A DNA stretch of 48,023 bases, taken from an uncultured Granulosicoccaceae bacterium. Lineage in GTDB: Bacteria; Pseudomonadota; Gammaproteobacteria; Granulosicoccales; Granulosicoccaceae. Location of the stretch: contig CALGLE010000036.1 in the NCBI GenBank assembly GCA_937930305.1, positions 1 to 48,023 of the forward strand, in the 5' to 3' direction. The notes under the pieces were generated by a model. That model ran no database searches. It was not told the origin of the DNA and worked only from the letters and a program-made list of their open reading frames with translations. Below, in pieces: positions 34,274 through 42,659 of the stretch. Made by a program: the position numbers and the translations under genes. Positions within the stretch are counted from its first letter, which is position 1, and the number at the start of each line of letters is the position of its first letter.

Positions 34274-35101
34274 TTAGAAGCCGTCGTAACAGACGTTACC
34301 CACGCGTGCGAACGTCGTATAGTCAGGAGACCATTCGCTTGTGTTGCCACCGTAAAACGATGATAAAAGTAAGGAATCGATCATTGGTTCTTGGCCAGAA
34401 CCTTGCCACCGAATATTTTCTCGAGAAAGCCTGACTTCATCGTTGATCCAAATGGCCAAACTACCATCGGATTTGTCGACACTGGAATTCATAGTAACCA
34501 CTAGCGTGATATCCAGCCAAACGCCAATTGGAATTTCAAATCCGTCTACAAGGAAGACATCCCCATAGGGCAGATTGTGAGATCGGTCCGCTGAGTAAAC
34601 GTAGGCGCCCAGTTTGGCTGTGCCGTCGTTGTTACCTTCCCAAATTAATCGGGCGGTGAATCCGTCGGATTCTAAACTTCCACCCGATGGATTGGAACCA
34701 CCGCCAAGACCAAATCCGATTTTCCCAGTTTCTCTAGTCCCACCCCAATCGAACCCGGTCTCAAACAAAATAGACTGCTGTAACTCAAACATTTTTGCTG
34801 GTTCGAGATCGGCAGCCGCAATGATAGGAATACTGCCTTTAGAAGATGGAATAAATCGATGACGAAGCGATGTATTTCCTCTCAAACCTGATTCTATGGA
34901 TAAATGCTGAGGATTAACCGCATAGTGAAGTGTGGGGATCCAATCCCGAAGGGTGTTTGTATTCACCTCATCGAACGCTGTGTGCTCGCTCGGCAGTGCT
35001 ATGCATATCAATGAAGGAGGAAATCCAAACGCATGCAAAGTTGTGGAAAAAAACAGCGTGCTAGAACACAGAAGTATATGAGCAAGTCGTGAGGGTGACA
35101 T
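34274..35101 (-). CDS. secreted polysaccharide-lyase-14-like protein
   Basis: A 275-residue secreted protein. The ATG at 35101 gives a signal peptide ending near LHA (residue 24); a start at 35164 would put 21 residues in front of it. The domain has the same block order as the lipoprotein at 17135: LRHRFIPS, FDWGGTRETGKIGFGLGGG, FTARLIWEGNNDGTAK, DGSLAIWINDE and FYGGNTSEWSPD, plus Cys33 and a near-terminal Cys. It lacks the acidic spacer and helical tail of that protein. It may be a periplasmic or released lyase that trims or recycles the glycan. Catalytic residues cannot be confirmed here. Confidence 0.75.
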   Translation of the reverse strand: MSPSRLAHILLCSSTLFFSTTLHAFGFPPSLICIALPSEHTAFDEVNTNTLRDWIPTLHYAVNPQHLSIESGLRGNTSLRHRFIPSSKGSIPIIAAADLEPAKMFELQQSILFETGFDWGGTRETGKIGFGLGGGSNPSGGSLESDGFTARLIWEGNNDGTAKLGAYVYSADRSHNLPYGDVFLVDGFEIPIGVWLDITLVVTMNSSVDKSDGSLAIWINDEVRLSRENIRWQGSGQEPMIDSLLLSSFYGGNTSEWSPDYTTFARVGNVCYDGF

Positions 35102-35492
35102 TTTATTTTTCGATGCTGATCGTGACGGGTTCACATCGCCGACAGTAGCATGACCAACAATCAAATTGAACGGGAATGAGCGCCGCGAAGCACGCGATTT
35201 TACTTTGTTAAGAGTTTGTCATCCGGTAGTAATTTATTCGTCTGTTTTATAAAAAAAAGTGAGAACTTGTTCACAGATATTGAGAGAGCTGGATCGCTTT
35301 GCGCGGTCATTACAGATTGTTGAAAACGAATATAGCCTGTGCGTTCCTTTGCGGTAGGATTTTGCAGGCTGAAAGGGTTTGCATTTACCCAATTGGATTT
35401 ACCATTCTCCCGAATCAAAATCTTCATTTAGTAAAAAGGGGTATGGCTCCATGACCATACCCCTAAACAACGCAGAATTGATTTGAGCTTAC
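35102..35492. other. 391-base intergenic region after ugd
   Basis: It holds the ugd terminator at 35431-35464. A 75-codon frame (35200-35427, minus) has no ribosome site and no family features, so I do not call it. The rest should contain the promoter for the secreted lyase-14-like gene; none is clear. Confidence 0.5.
35431..35464 (-). terminator. rho-independent terminator of ugd
   Basis: On the minus strand AGGGGTATGG and CCATACCCCT form a perfect ten-base stem around an eight-base loop, followed by TTTTTAC. It starts 29 bases after the ugd stop. Confidence 0.9.
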
Positions 35493-36836
35493 TTACGCAG
35501 CATTCTGACGATCAGGCCGCCCAATACAATCATAAACCAACCCAGCATCCTTCATAATCTTAGGATCATAAAGGTTACGCCCATCAATCACGACATTCGT
35601 CGACAAGGCATTCTTAATCACCTCAAAGTCCGGACTGCGAAATTCCAACCACTCCGTGCAAATCAACAACGCATCCGACCCATCCAAGCAATCCTGAGCG
35701 GTGCCCAGCAATTCAATTCGCTTCTCTTCGGGGTAGAAGTGACGCATCTCAGTCATCGCAACAGGGTCATAAGCGCGGACCTTACCGCCAGCTTCTAAAA
35801 TGGCTTCGATCAATACACGACTGGCTGCTTCACGTAAGTCATCAGTGTTAGGTTTGAATGACAAGCCCCAAACTGCGAAGGTTTTGCCTTTAATGTCGCC
35901 TTTCATGTGCTTCATCAGCTTTTCAAACAACACGTGCTTTTGGCGATCGTTCACTTCGTCTACTGCCGTTAATAATTGCGCGTCGTAGTTCACGTCACGT
36001 GAGGTAGCGATTAAGGCTTTAACATCTTTTGGAAAGCAAGAGCCGCCGTAACCACAACCGGGATAAATAAAGTGGTAACCAATGCGTGGGTCGGATCCGA
36101 TGCCCATACGCACGTCTTCAATGTCGGCGCCTAAGCGGTCTGCGATGTTGCTCAGCTCGTTCATGAAACTGATCTTGGTAGCCAGTAACGAGTTAGCGGC
36201 ATACTTAGTTAATTCAGATGAACGACGGCTCATGAACACTAAGCTGTTGGGGCGGTTTCGAATGAACGGGCCGTACAGCTCTTGCATGACTTCTTTGGCG
36301 CGGTCATCGTCGGTACCGACAACAATGCGATCGGGTTTGCGAAAATCTTCAATTGCAGCGCCTTCTTTTAAGAACTCAGGGTTAGACACGACAGCGTAGG
36401 AAATTTTCTCACCGCGTTTGCCCAGTTCTTCGTCTAAGCGAGCTTCGACTCGGTCGCCAGTGCCAACGGGCACGGTGGATTTGGTGACAACGACTTTGTT
36501 GGCTGTCATGCGTGAGCCGATGGTGCTGGCAACCGCTTCTACGTATTGCATATCCGCTGAACCATCTTCATCGGGTGGGGTGCCAACGGCAATGAATTGC
36601 ACTTCGGCGTGGGCGACGGCTTCATCCATGTTGGTGGTGAAGTCTAATCGGTTGGCTTCAACGTTCCGCTTGATCACATCATCTAAGCCGGGTTCGAAAA
36701 TAGGGATCACACCCTTTTTCAAGTTGGCCACTTTCTTGTCGTCCACATCGACGCACAACACGTCGTTACCCACGTCGGCAAGGAGTGAGCCTGTTACGAG
36801 ACCAACATACCCCGAGCCATAAATCGTTATCTTCAT
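35493..36836 (-). CDS. ugd: UDP-glucose 6-dehydrogenase
   Basis: A 447-residue NAD-dependent enzyme that oxidises UDP-glucose to UDP-glucuronate. It has the N-terminal MKITIYGSGYVGLVTGSLLA Rossmann motif, GTPPDEDGSADM, NPEFLKEGAAIEDF, the catalytic-cysteine block YGGSCFPKDV and the C-terminal WGLSFKPNTDDLREA. Length fits the family. UDP-glucuronate would give the product a uronic acid, which fits the two lyase-14-like proteins (that family acts on uronate polymers). It stands as its own transcription unit with a leader hairpin and its own terminator. Confidence 0.96.
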   Translation of the reverse strand: MKITIYGSGYVGLVTGSLLADVGNDVLCVDVDDKKVANLKKGVIPIFEPGLDDVIKRNVEANRLDFTTNMDEAVAHAEVQFIAVGTPPDEDGSADMQYVEAVASTIGSRMTANKVVVTKSTVPVGTGDRVEARLDEELGKRGEKISYAVVSNPEFLKEGAAIEDFRKPDRIVVGTDDDRAKEVMQELYGPFIRNRPNSLVFMSRRSSELTKYAANSLLATKISFMNELSNIADRLGADIEDVRMGIGSDPRIGYHFIYPGCGYGGSCFPKDVKALIATSRDVNYDAQLLTAVDEVNDRQKHVLFEKLMKHMKGDIKGKTFAVWGLSFKPNTDDLREAASRVLIEAILEAGGKVRAYDPVAMTEMRHFYPEEKRIELLGTAQDCLDGSDALLICTEWLEFRSPDFEVIKNALSTNVVIDGRNLYDPKIMKDAGLVYDCIGRPDRQNAA

Positions 36837-36865
36837 TCTTGTTCCTGAATAGTAAAAATCTTTTT

Positions 36866-36893
36866 AAGGCCAAAGCATCTTGCTTAACGCCTT
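36866..36893 (-). promoter_or_regulatory. two-tier hairpin in the ugd leader
   Basis: Outer arms AAGGC/GCCTT (36866-36870, 36889-36893) enclose inner arms AAGCA/TGCTT (36873-36877, 36881-36885) with a three-base loop. On the minus strand it ends 29 bases before the ATG and is followed by AAAAAGATTTTT. It could act as an attenuator or stabilise the leader. Confidence 0.35.
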
Positions 36894-37020
36894 TAACGAT
36901 GAGGAAAAATTCCCCTCAATCAACCCGTCGAATTATAGGCGCCTACTTTTGAGAGCGGACGTGATATCCCTTCGTAACGTGCGTCATTGAACAATTGTTT
37001 ACGGCAATTCGTGATGCGCT

Positions 37021-37731
37021 TTAAGCACGAGCGACAAGACACTCTCGTTTACCTGGTGGACCCGGTCGTCGAGTGACTTGAAGTCCAGTGGCTTCTAAAG
37101 CACGTCTAACCGAGCCTTTGGCGCAATACGTAGCAAGATTGCCGCCGAGAACCAGTGTGTGACTTAAGTTTTTCAAAACGTCAAAAGTCCAACACTCTGG
37201 ATTGGCATCGGGGCTGAACGCGTCTAAGTAGATGGCGTCGAAACCACGCGGCTGGGTTACTGCATGGATAGCGTCACTACCGAGGGCGGTATTGAGATCG
37301 GTGGGTATGATTTGTAAGCTGAAAAAGTCATTCAGTGAGGTGGGTTCGGAAACGAGGGTTTGGTTGTCGAGTTGTGATACTGCGTTGCAAAATCGTATTG
37401 AGGCGTCCTTATCAAATGGTCTCAACACTTTTCCAATCAATTCGGATGATTGGAAGTCGTGCTCGATTCCTACATAGTCCACAGATGTACCGAAACGAGC
37501 TGCGGCCTCGGCGGTGACCAGGGCATTCACGCCTAAACCTAGGCCAACTTCCAAAATTCGAATGGGTTGAGAGGCCAGCGGGTCTTGCAGCTTAGCGAGC
37601 ACGCCGCTGCCTTCCAAAAACACGTGTTCTGACTCGGTCCGGGCGCCGTGAACGGAGTGATAGGTTTGCTGATAACGCTCGGAATGCAGCGTGTAAGAGC
37701 CGTCTGCGGTTTCCAGGGCCGTTTTGGCCAT
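37021..37731 (-). CDS. mnmD: tRNA (5-methylaminomethyl-2-thiouridine)-methyltransferase, stand-alone MnmD
   Basis: A 236-residue SAM-dependent methyltransferase (PF05430) that completes mnm5s2U at tRNA wobble position 34. It shows RILEVGLGLGVNALVT near residue 56, VDYVGIEHD, and the catalytic DAIYLDAFSPDANPECW block near 165-181, followed by GGNLATYCAKGSVRRAL and the terminal RRPGPPGKRECLVA. In E. coli this domain is fused to an FAD domain as MnmC; here it stands alone at the length of the separate form. The gene follows an unrecognised ORF after 57 bases on the same strand and may be cotranscribed with it. Confidence 0.88.
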   Translation of the reverse strand: MAKTALETADGSYTLHSERYQQTYHSVHGARTESEHVFLEGSGVLAKLQDPLASQPIRILEVGLGLGVNALVTAEAAARFGTSVDYVGIEHDFQSSELIGKVLRPFDKDASIRFCNAVSQLDNQTLVSEPTSLNDFFSLQIIPTDLNTALGSDAIHAVTQPRGFDAIYLDAFSPDANPECWTFDVLKNLSHTLVLGGNLATYCAKGSVRRALEATGLQVTRRPGPPGKRECLVARA

Positions 37732-37788
37732 GCGGTTACTCGATGGGTGACTCGAATTGTTTACTCGAAAGCTGCCTGAGAGGCTGGC

Positions 37789-38847
37789 TTAGCAGTCTTT
37801 GAGCTGCTGTTTCAAGGCCTCGCAGCGTTCTGTGAAGCGACGGGTGCTCTCTGGCATGGGCACGCGTGCTCGGGCTACCCAGTTGATCAGATCTCGTCCG
37901 GCGACCAGGGTGCGGTAGGCGTTGTCTAAGACGTATTCGCACTCACGTGAGCAACCAGCTTCCGTGTTGGGCTTAACGGCGGCCACATGCTCTCCAGTGG
38001 CTACAAAGCGGGGCCAGATGTCGAAGATGCAGGGGTCACTTTTCATGGTTTCCGCCTCTTTTTTGGCAGCGATTGCAAAGGCGTGCACGCGTTCTTCCAA
38101 TTCAGTGAATTCTGGGCGTGTGCCCAGCGTTTCAAGCAGCAGTTTGGCCAAATAGTCGATGTTGGCTTTGGTCTGTGCCACTTTGATAAAGCGCGATTCG
38201 TAATATTTTTCCACCGGAATGGTGAACACACGAAACGGCTCACCCCACAGCTCGTCAATGCCTTCTTCGCCGCTGTGGTGTTTCACTTGTTTGCCCAGCT
38301 CTAAGGCCTCTTGGAAGCAATCCCCACAGGATTGCATCAGCTCGTTATCGCGGCTGAGCTTCACGCCTTGCTCTTCCAGCTCTACGATGCGGGTGAACAG
38401 GTCAGTGGCTCGGTTAAACAGGGCTCCGGCCAGCATGGCGGCGTTCACGCGCTTCATGGCCGGGTCGGTTTGTTCTTCGTAGGCCGTTCGTGCGTCGATC
38501 AGGCGTCGACCGGGTGTGTTGATGCCGGGTTCTGTGTGGTGGAACGCTCGACGGGTGAGGGAGTCGATGAGGCGTTTACGGCCTGCCCAACTGTCTTCCG
38601 TGGGCCCGTAGTAGCGCACCCAATAGCCATTGAAGAAGATGCTTTCTATGCCATCAATTTCTTGGCGGGTGCCGTTTGCGGGGTGCTCATCCACTACGGA
38701 TGGGGAAACGGTAGCGACAGAAGCTGCCTTTGGGGCCGCGGCCTGGACGGCGGCTTGGGCAGCGATGGGCTGTGAGGCTGTTTCGCTGGGTACCTGAGCG
38801 CTAGCTCGGGTGTTGTGGGTAACGCTTTGTGCTTCGGCAATGGCCAT
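37789..38847 (-). CDS. conserved-looking hypothetical protein, helical
   Basis: I do not recognise this 352-residue protein. The ATG at 38847 has AGAGAG a short distance before it; a TTG at 38862 would add five residues. Residues about 10-60 are alanine/proline/serine-rich and probably flexible. From about residue 65 the protein is charged and mostly alpha-helical, with IFFNGYWVRYYGP near the start of the ordered part and QSCGDCFQEALELGKQ in the middle. It ends in LKQQLKDC and has several cysteines. There is no signal peptide or membrane helix, so it is probably cytoplasmic. It precedes mnmD on the same strand. Confidence 0.7.
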   Translation of the reverse strand: MAIAEAQSVTHNTRASAQVPSETASQPIAAQAAVQAAAPKAASVATVSPSVVDEHPANGTRQEIDGIESIFFNGYWVRYYGPTEDSWAGRKRLIDSLTRRAFHHTEPGINTPGRRLIDARTAYEEQTDPAMKRVNAAMLAGALFNRATDLFTRIVELEEQGVKLSRDNELMQSCGDCFQEALELGKQVKHHSGEEGIDELWGEPFRVFTIPVEKYYESRFIKVAQTKANIDYLAKLLLETLGTRPEFTELEERVHAFAIAAKKEAETMKSDPCIFDIWPRFVATGEHVAAVKPNTEAGCSRECEYVLDNAYRTLVAGRDLINWVARARVPMPESTRRFTERCEALKQQLKDC

Positions 38848-38978
38848 CCGCACTCTCTGCAACTCAAGATGGAGCGGATTATAGCCATGTCCGGTGCAGT
38901 TTTTGTCATGTCAATTTTTCACGCTGCTTACCGCGTCAAACTAGTTGCGCAAGGCATTGATTTCGCTAGCGGGTTGTG

Positions 38979-38998
38979 TTTGTGAATTTGGTCACAAA
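38979..38998. promoter_or_regulatory. CRP-type binding site, perfect dyad TTTGTGA-N6-TCACAAA
   Basis: The 20 bases TTTGTGAATTTGGTCACAAA contain a perfect TGTGA-N6-TCACA with two further symmetric bases on each side. The site ends 116 bases before the ATG of the HYDIN/propeller gene, which lies directly upstream of the frc transporter. Catabolite control is the natural reading, since the genes are for sugar use or sensing. It is 131 bases from the leftward start at 38847, so a role there is also possible. Confidence 0.75.
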
Positions 38999-39114
38999 TA
39001 GATCACTTCAACTTGTTACTAGGAATAGGCTGTCGAGTACGTTTCTTGCTGGTATCCACACAATCTGTGTGCAGCGGTGCATCCGCTCTCTAACCCTTTC
39101 CTGTGTGAGTGTTA

Positions 39115-41310
39115 ATGAATACCAAGCTTCACCTACTTCCCGCATTCCTGTTTTCCATGGCATTGACCTGCGGTTTAGTCACTTCGTTGGCGATGGCGCA
39201 AGACGATGAACCCACACAATCAGAAATTGAAACCGGACGACCTGATCCGCTGAATGCAACACCGGGTAAATTAACCGTTCAACTCAGTGGAACAGGCACT
39301 GCAAACAGCGACACGCAATTGCAAATGGTGCCTTCATCGTTTGACACGGGCTTGATTGAAATTGGGGGTTTTAAAAACCAGAGTTTTAAAATTAAACACG
39401 GTGGCAGTGCGGGTGCCAAGGCCGTACAAATCAATGAAGCAGAAATCTTTGGCACACACCCCGATGAATACACCGTGGATTTCAACGGATTTCAAACGTT
39501 GTACCCCGGTGATGAAATCGATGTCAATGTGACGTTCACACCCACAACACCCGGTCAAAAATCAGCCGGCTTACGTTTAAGCGTTGAAGGGTTAACCGCA
39601 CCGGTTGTGTTTATGTTTAAAGGCGAGTCGCGTTATCCGTTCACCAGTGATTTGGGTGCGTCGGTTGATACCGTGGACTTTGGTCAATCCCCCGAAGGGC
39701 AGGCGGCCACGAAAACATTTACCTTAACGAACTTAGGTGAAACTTCTGCTCCGGCTGTGAACATCACGTCCTTCAACATCACCGGACAAAACGCCGATCA
39801 ATTTACATCTAACTTTACCCAGACTGTGATTCAGCCGGGTCAATCCACCGACATCACCGTAACGCTTAAAGCCACGGCAATCGGCTTTAATCAAGCAGAA
39901 GCCACCATCACACACGATGGCAATAACGATGAAATCGTTATGAACTTACAAGGCACGAAAGTAGAGGTAGGCAATTTGCCCATTGGATTTTCAACGAGTG
40001 TGCTAAAGGGCGCAAATGTAACGCGCGGTACGGCAGCGCAATTTGGCCCAGATGGTAAGTTGTATGTAACAGAAATGAACGGTTTGATTAAAATCTATGA
40101 TGTTGTGCGTAATGGTAAAAACAATTACAACGCCACATTGGATGACACCATCAATTCTGTTGCGCAAACACCCAATCATAATGACGATGGCAGCCCGGCG
40201 AATTTAGGTAACAAACGTTTGGTCACCGGATTGTATGTCACCGGTACCGCGGCTCAGCCAGTAATTTATCTGGCATCAAGTGATCCACGTCAGGCGGCAG
40301 GTCCTTCAGGTTTAGACTCGGGTTTGGATACCAATTCAGGTATTTTGCATCGCTTAACTAAGAGCGGGAATAACTGGACGAAAAAAGATTTAGTTCGCGG
40401 ATTACCTCGATCAGAAGAGAATCATGTATCCAACGGCATTGCGATGCAGGGCAACACCTTGTATCTGATCGTCGGTGGTCATACGAATGAGGGCGCACCA
40501 TCGAATAATTTCGCGATGTTGCCTGAATATGCATTAAGTGCGGCGGTTTTAGAAATCGATTTAAATGCAATTGGTAACACCACATACGATCTGCCCACCT
40601 TAGATGATGAAGATCGGACTGGTGTGAACGATGCCAACGATCCGTTTGGTGGCAACGATGGCAAGAACCAAGCGAAGTTAATGCCGAACAGCCCGGTGAA
40701 AATTTATGCGACGGGTTATCGAAACGGCTATGACTTGGTTATAACTGAAGCTGGAAAAATGTACACCTTTGATAATGGCCCTAACGCGCCATGGGGTGGG
40801 CCACCGATCGGAAACTGCACAAACAATGTATCGGAAGGCGGTGTGACTAAATTTGATCAGTTACATGTGATTAATAAAAACAGCTACGGTGGGCACCCCA
40901 ATCCGACCCGTGGCAACAAAGGCAACACTTTCAACAATTCAAATCCACAAACCCCCATTGAAGGTGCAGAAAGACCGGCAGATTGCGTCTACAAGCCCGG
41001 TGGCGACGGAGATGGCTCGCTAACCATCATTAATGGCTCAACCAATGGGCTGACTGAATACACGGCCAGTAACTTTGGTGGCCAAATGAAAGGCGATTTG
41101 GTTGTTTCATCGTTTAGCAAAAAAATCATTCGCGTTGAGTTGACCGGAAACGGCAATGGGGTTGCCGGCAAGCAAGTGTTGTTAAATAACTTCGGCACAG
41201 CTCCATTGGACATCACCGCTCAAGGCGATGCCGGTCCTTTTCCTGGAACCATGTGGATCATTGACAACTTCAAGACAGACATTATGGTGATGGAGCCTGA
41301 TGATTATTAA
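39115..41310 (+). CDS. secreted protein with two HYDIN/choice-of-anchor-D domains and a beta-propeller
   Basis: A 731-residue exported protein from the ATG at 39115; a GTG at 39109 would add two residues. The signal peptide ends in AMA near residue 28. Two immunoglobulin-like HYDIN/choice-of-anchor-D domains follow: about residues 50-175 (FDTGLIEIGGFKNQSFKIK) and 178-285 (VDFGQSPEGQAATKTFTLTN). The rest is a glucose/sorbosone-dehydrogenase-like beta-propeller, with AAQFGPDGKLYVTEMNGLIKI, NHVSNGIAMQGNTLYLIVGG and YATGYRNGYDLVITEAGKMY. It could be a PQQ-type sugar oxidase or a binding protein. It sits between the CRP-type site and frcBCA and may supply or sense the same sugar; this is inference. 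Confidence 0.78.
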   Translation: MNTKLHLLPAFLFSMALTCGLVTSLAMAQDDEPTQSEIETGRPDPLNATPGKLTVQLSGTGTANSDTQLQMVPSSFDTGLIEIGGFKNQSFKIKHGGSAGAKAVQINEAEIFGTHPDEYTVDFNGFQTLYPGDEIDVNVTFTPTTPGQKSAGLRLSVEGLTAPVVFMFKGESRYPFTSDLGASVDTVDFGQSPEGQAATKTFTLTNLGETSAPAVNITSFNITGQNADQFTSNFTQTVIQPGQSTDITVTLKATAIGFNQAEATITHDGNNDEIVMNLQGTKVEVGNLPIGFSTSVLKGANVTRGTAAQFGPDGKLYVTEMNGLIKIYDVVRNGKNNYNATLDDTINSVAQTPNHNDDGSPANLGNKRLVTGLYVTGTAAQPVIYLASSDPRQAAGPSGLDSGLDTNSGILHRLTKSGNNWTKKDLVRGLPRSEENHVSNGIAMQGNTLYLIVGGHTNEGAPSNNFAMLPEYALSAAVLEIDLNAIGNTTYDLPTLDDEDRTGVNDANDPFGGNDGKNQAKLMPNSPVKIYATGYRNGYDLVITEAGKMYTFDNGPNAPWGGPPIGNCTNNVSEGGVTKFDQLHVINKNSYGGHPNPTRGNKGNTFNNSNPQTPIEGAERPADCVYKPGGDGDGSLTIINGSTNGLTEYTASNFGGQMKGDLVVSSFSKKIIRVELTGNGNGVAGKQVLLNNFGTAPLDITAQGDAGPFPGTMWIIDNFKTDIMVMEPDDY

Positions 41311-41450
41311 GCGCGGTCGCGTTTAAACGTCTTTAGCTTTTAGTACGACAAAACGTAATGATCTTCTGTGACGAGAAAACAGCAACCTACTCATTCGGCT
41401 AATTTAGCTGAATCTATTGACATCCCTTTAGTGAATCTGTAACCGTAGCG

Positions 41451-41466
41451 TGGCAGTGAGTTGCCA
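41451..41466. promoter_or_regulatory. dyad TGGCA-N6-TGCCA upstream of frcB
   Basis: Perfect five-base arms with a six-base spacer, 87 bases before the frcB ATG. One of three dyads in a 51-base stretch; a regulator site is possible. Confidence 0.35.
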
Positions 41467-41468
41467 TA

Positions 41469-41478
41469 CGAACGTTCG
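41469..41478. promoter_or_regulatory. palindrome CGAACGTTCG, LacI-family-like operator
   Basis: A ten-base perfect palindrome with the central AACGTT typical of LacI/PurR/FruR-type operators. It lies 75 bases before frcB. Carbohydrate uptake genes are often under such repressors; none is encoded in the window. Confidence 0.4.
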
Positions 41479-41501
41479 CGAGAATTTTCAAAAAATTCTC
41501 G
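41479..41501 (+). promoter_or_regulatory. 10-bp perfect hairpin in frcB upstream region
   Basis: CGAGAATTTT and AAAATTCTCG pair exactly around CAA. It abuts the CGAACGTTCG palindrome and ends 51 bases before the frcB ATG; the flanking TGGACTTTTG gives a weak T-stretch. It may be a terminator or attenuator between the propeller gene and frcB, or an mRNA stabiliser. Confidence 0.45.
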
Positions 41502-41552
41502 TGGACTTTTGTGGGGCCAAAAAAGCTTAAAACCACTAAAGGAATTGACACC

Positions 41553-42575
41553 ATGAAAACCTTCACGAAAGTTTCGGCGCTGGGTGTTTTAGCGTTCGGC
41601 GCTGTGATATCGGGTTCTGCGATGGCAGAAACCTCAGCTTGTTTGATTACAAAAACCGATACCAATCCGTTCTTTGTAAAAATGAAAGAAGGCGCAACGG
41701 CCAAAGCGGAAGAACTGGGCATTCAACTGAAAGCCTATGCTGGAAAGGTTGACGGGGATTCCGAAAGCCAGGTGGCAGCGATTGAAACCTGCATTGCCGA
41801 CGGCGCGAAAGGCATTTTAATTGCCGCATCAGATACCAAGGGTATCGTGCCCAGCGTGCAACAAGCCAGAGACGCGGGCATTTTGGTTATCGCTTTAGAT
41901 ACGCCACTAGAGCCGATTGATTCTGCCGATGCGACGTTTGCCACGGACAACTTCAAAGCCGGTGAATTAATCGGTGCATGGGCTGCTGCCTCTTTAGGTG
42001 ACGATGCGGCCAACGCTAAAATCGGTATGTTGGACTTAGCGGTTAGTCAGCCATCGGTGGGCGTGCTGCGTGACCAGGGCTTCTTGCAAGGCTTTGGCAT
42101 TGATTTAGGCGATCCCAACAAATGGGGTGATGAAACCGACCCACGTATTATCGGCAACGATGTGACGGCAGGTAACGAAGAAGGCGGTCGCAAAGCCATG
42201 GAAAACCTGCTGGCAAAAGACCCCATGATTAACGTGGTGTACACCATTAATGAGCCAGCGGCCTCAGGCGCTTATGAAGCCTTGAAAGCCTTGGGTCGTG
42301 AAGGCGATGTATTGATTGTGTCGGTCGATGGTGGCTGCCCAGGTGTAGCTGATGTGAAAGACGGTGTTATCGGGGCAACCTCGCAGCAATACCCACTGCT
42401 AATGGCCTCTTTAGGTATTGAAGCGATTGCGGCTTGGGCTAAAGACGGAACTAAGCCTGAAAATACTCCCGGGCTGGATTTCTTTGACACGGGTGTGAAC
42501 TTGGTAACGGATGCACCGGTTGATGGTGTTGATTCTATCGATACCGCGGAAGGCACCGATAAGTGCTGGGGTTAA
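41553..42575 (+). CDS. frcB: sugar ABC transporter periplasmic binding protein, FrcB-like
   Basis: A 340-residue periplasmic binding protein. The ATG at 41553 has AGGA 10-13 bases ahead; an upstream frame start at 41511 is rejected. The signal peptide ends SAMA near residue 26. The mature part runs [69 protein letters not shown] [11 protein letters not shown], and ends DKCWG. It resembles FrcB of Sinorhizobium, which binds fructose, ribose and mannose. It is the first gene of frcBCA. The true ligand may be another pentose or hexose. Confidence 0.9.
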   Translation: MKTFTKVSALGVLAFGAVISGSAMAETSACLITKTDTNPFFVKMKEGATAKAEELGIQLKAYAGKVDGDSESQVAAIETCIADGAKGILIAASDTKGIVPSVQQARDAGILVIALDTPLEPIDSADATFATDNFKAGELIGAWAAASLGDDAANAKIGMLDLAVSQPSVGVLRDQGFLQGFGIDLGDPNKWGDETDPRIIGNDVTAGNEEGGRKAMENLLAKDPMINVVYTINEPAASGAYEALKALGREGDVLIVSVDGGCPGVADVKDGVIGATSQQYPLLMASLGIEAIAAWAKDGTKPENTPGLDFFDTGVNLVTDAPVDGVDSIDTAEGTDKCWG

Positions 42576-42659
42576 TTAACCGCTAAGCATGTTAACTAAA
42601 CTGACCGGTCGGCAGCCATTGGGTTGCCGATCGCGTCAGGTGATGATGGAGATCAGCGC

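Noticed and set aside
35200..35427. 75-codon frame on the minus strand after the ugd terminator
   Set aside because: No ribosome site before its ATG, no family features, and it lies in the expected promoter region of the next gene.
36082..36822. Plus-strand open frames opposite ugd
   Set aside because: They are antisense shadows of a well-supported gene and have no family features.
36990..36999. AACAATTGTT palindrome after mnmD
   Set aside because: Too short and AT-rich to argue for a terminator or operator by itself.
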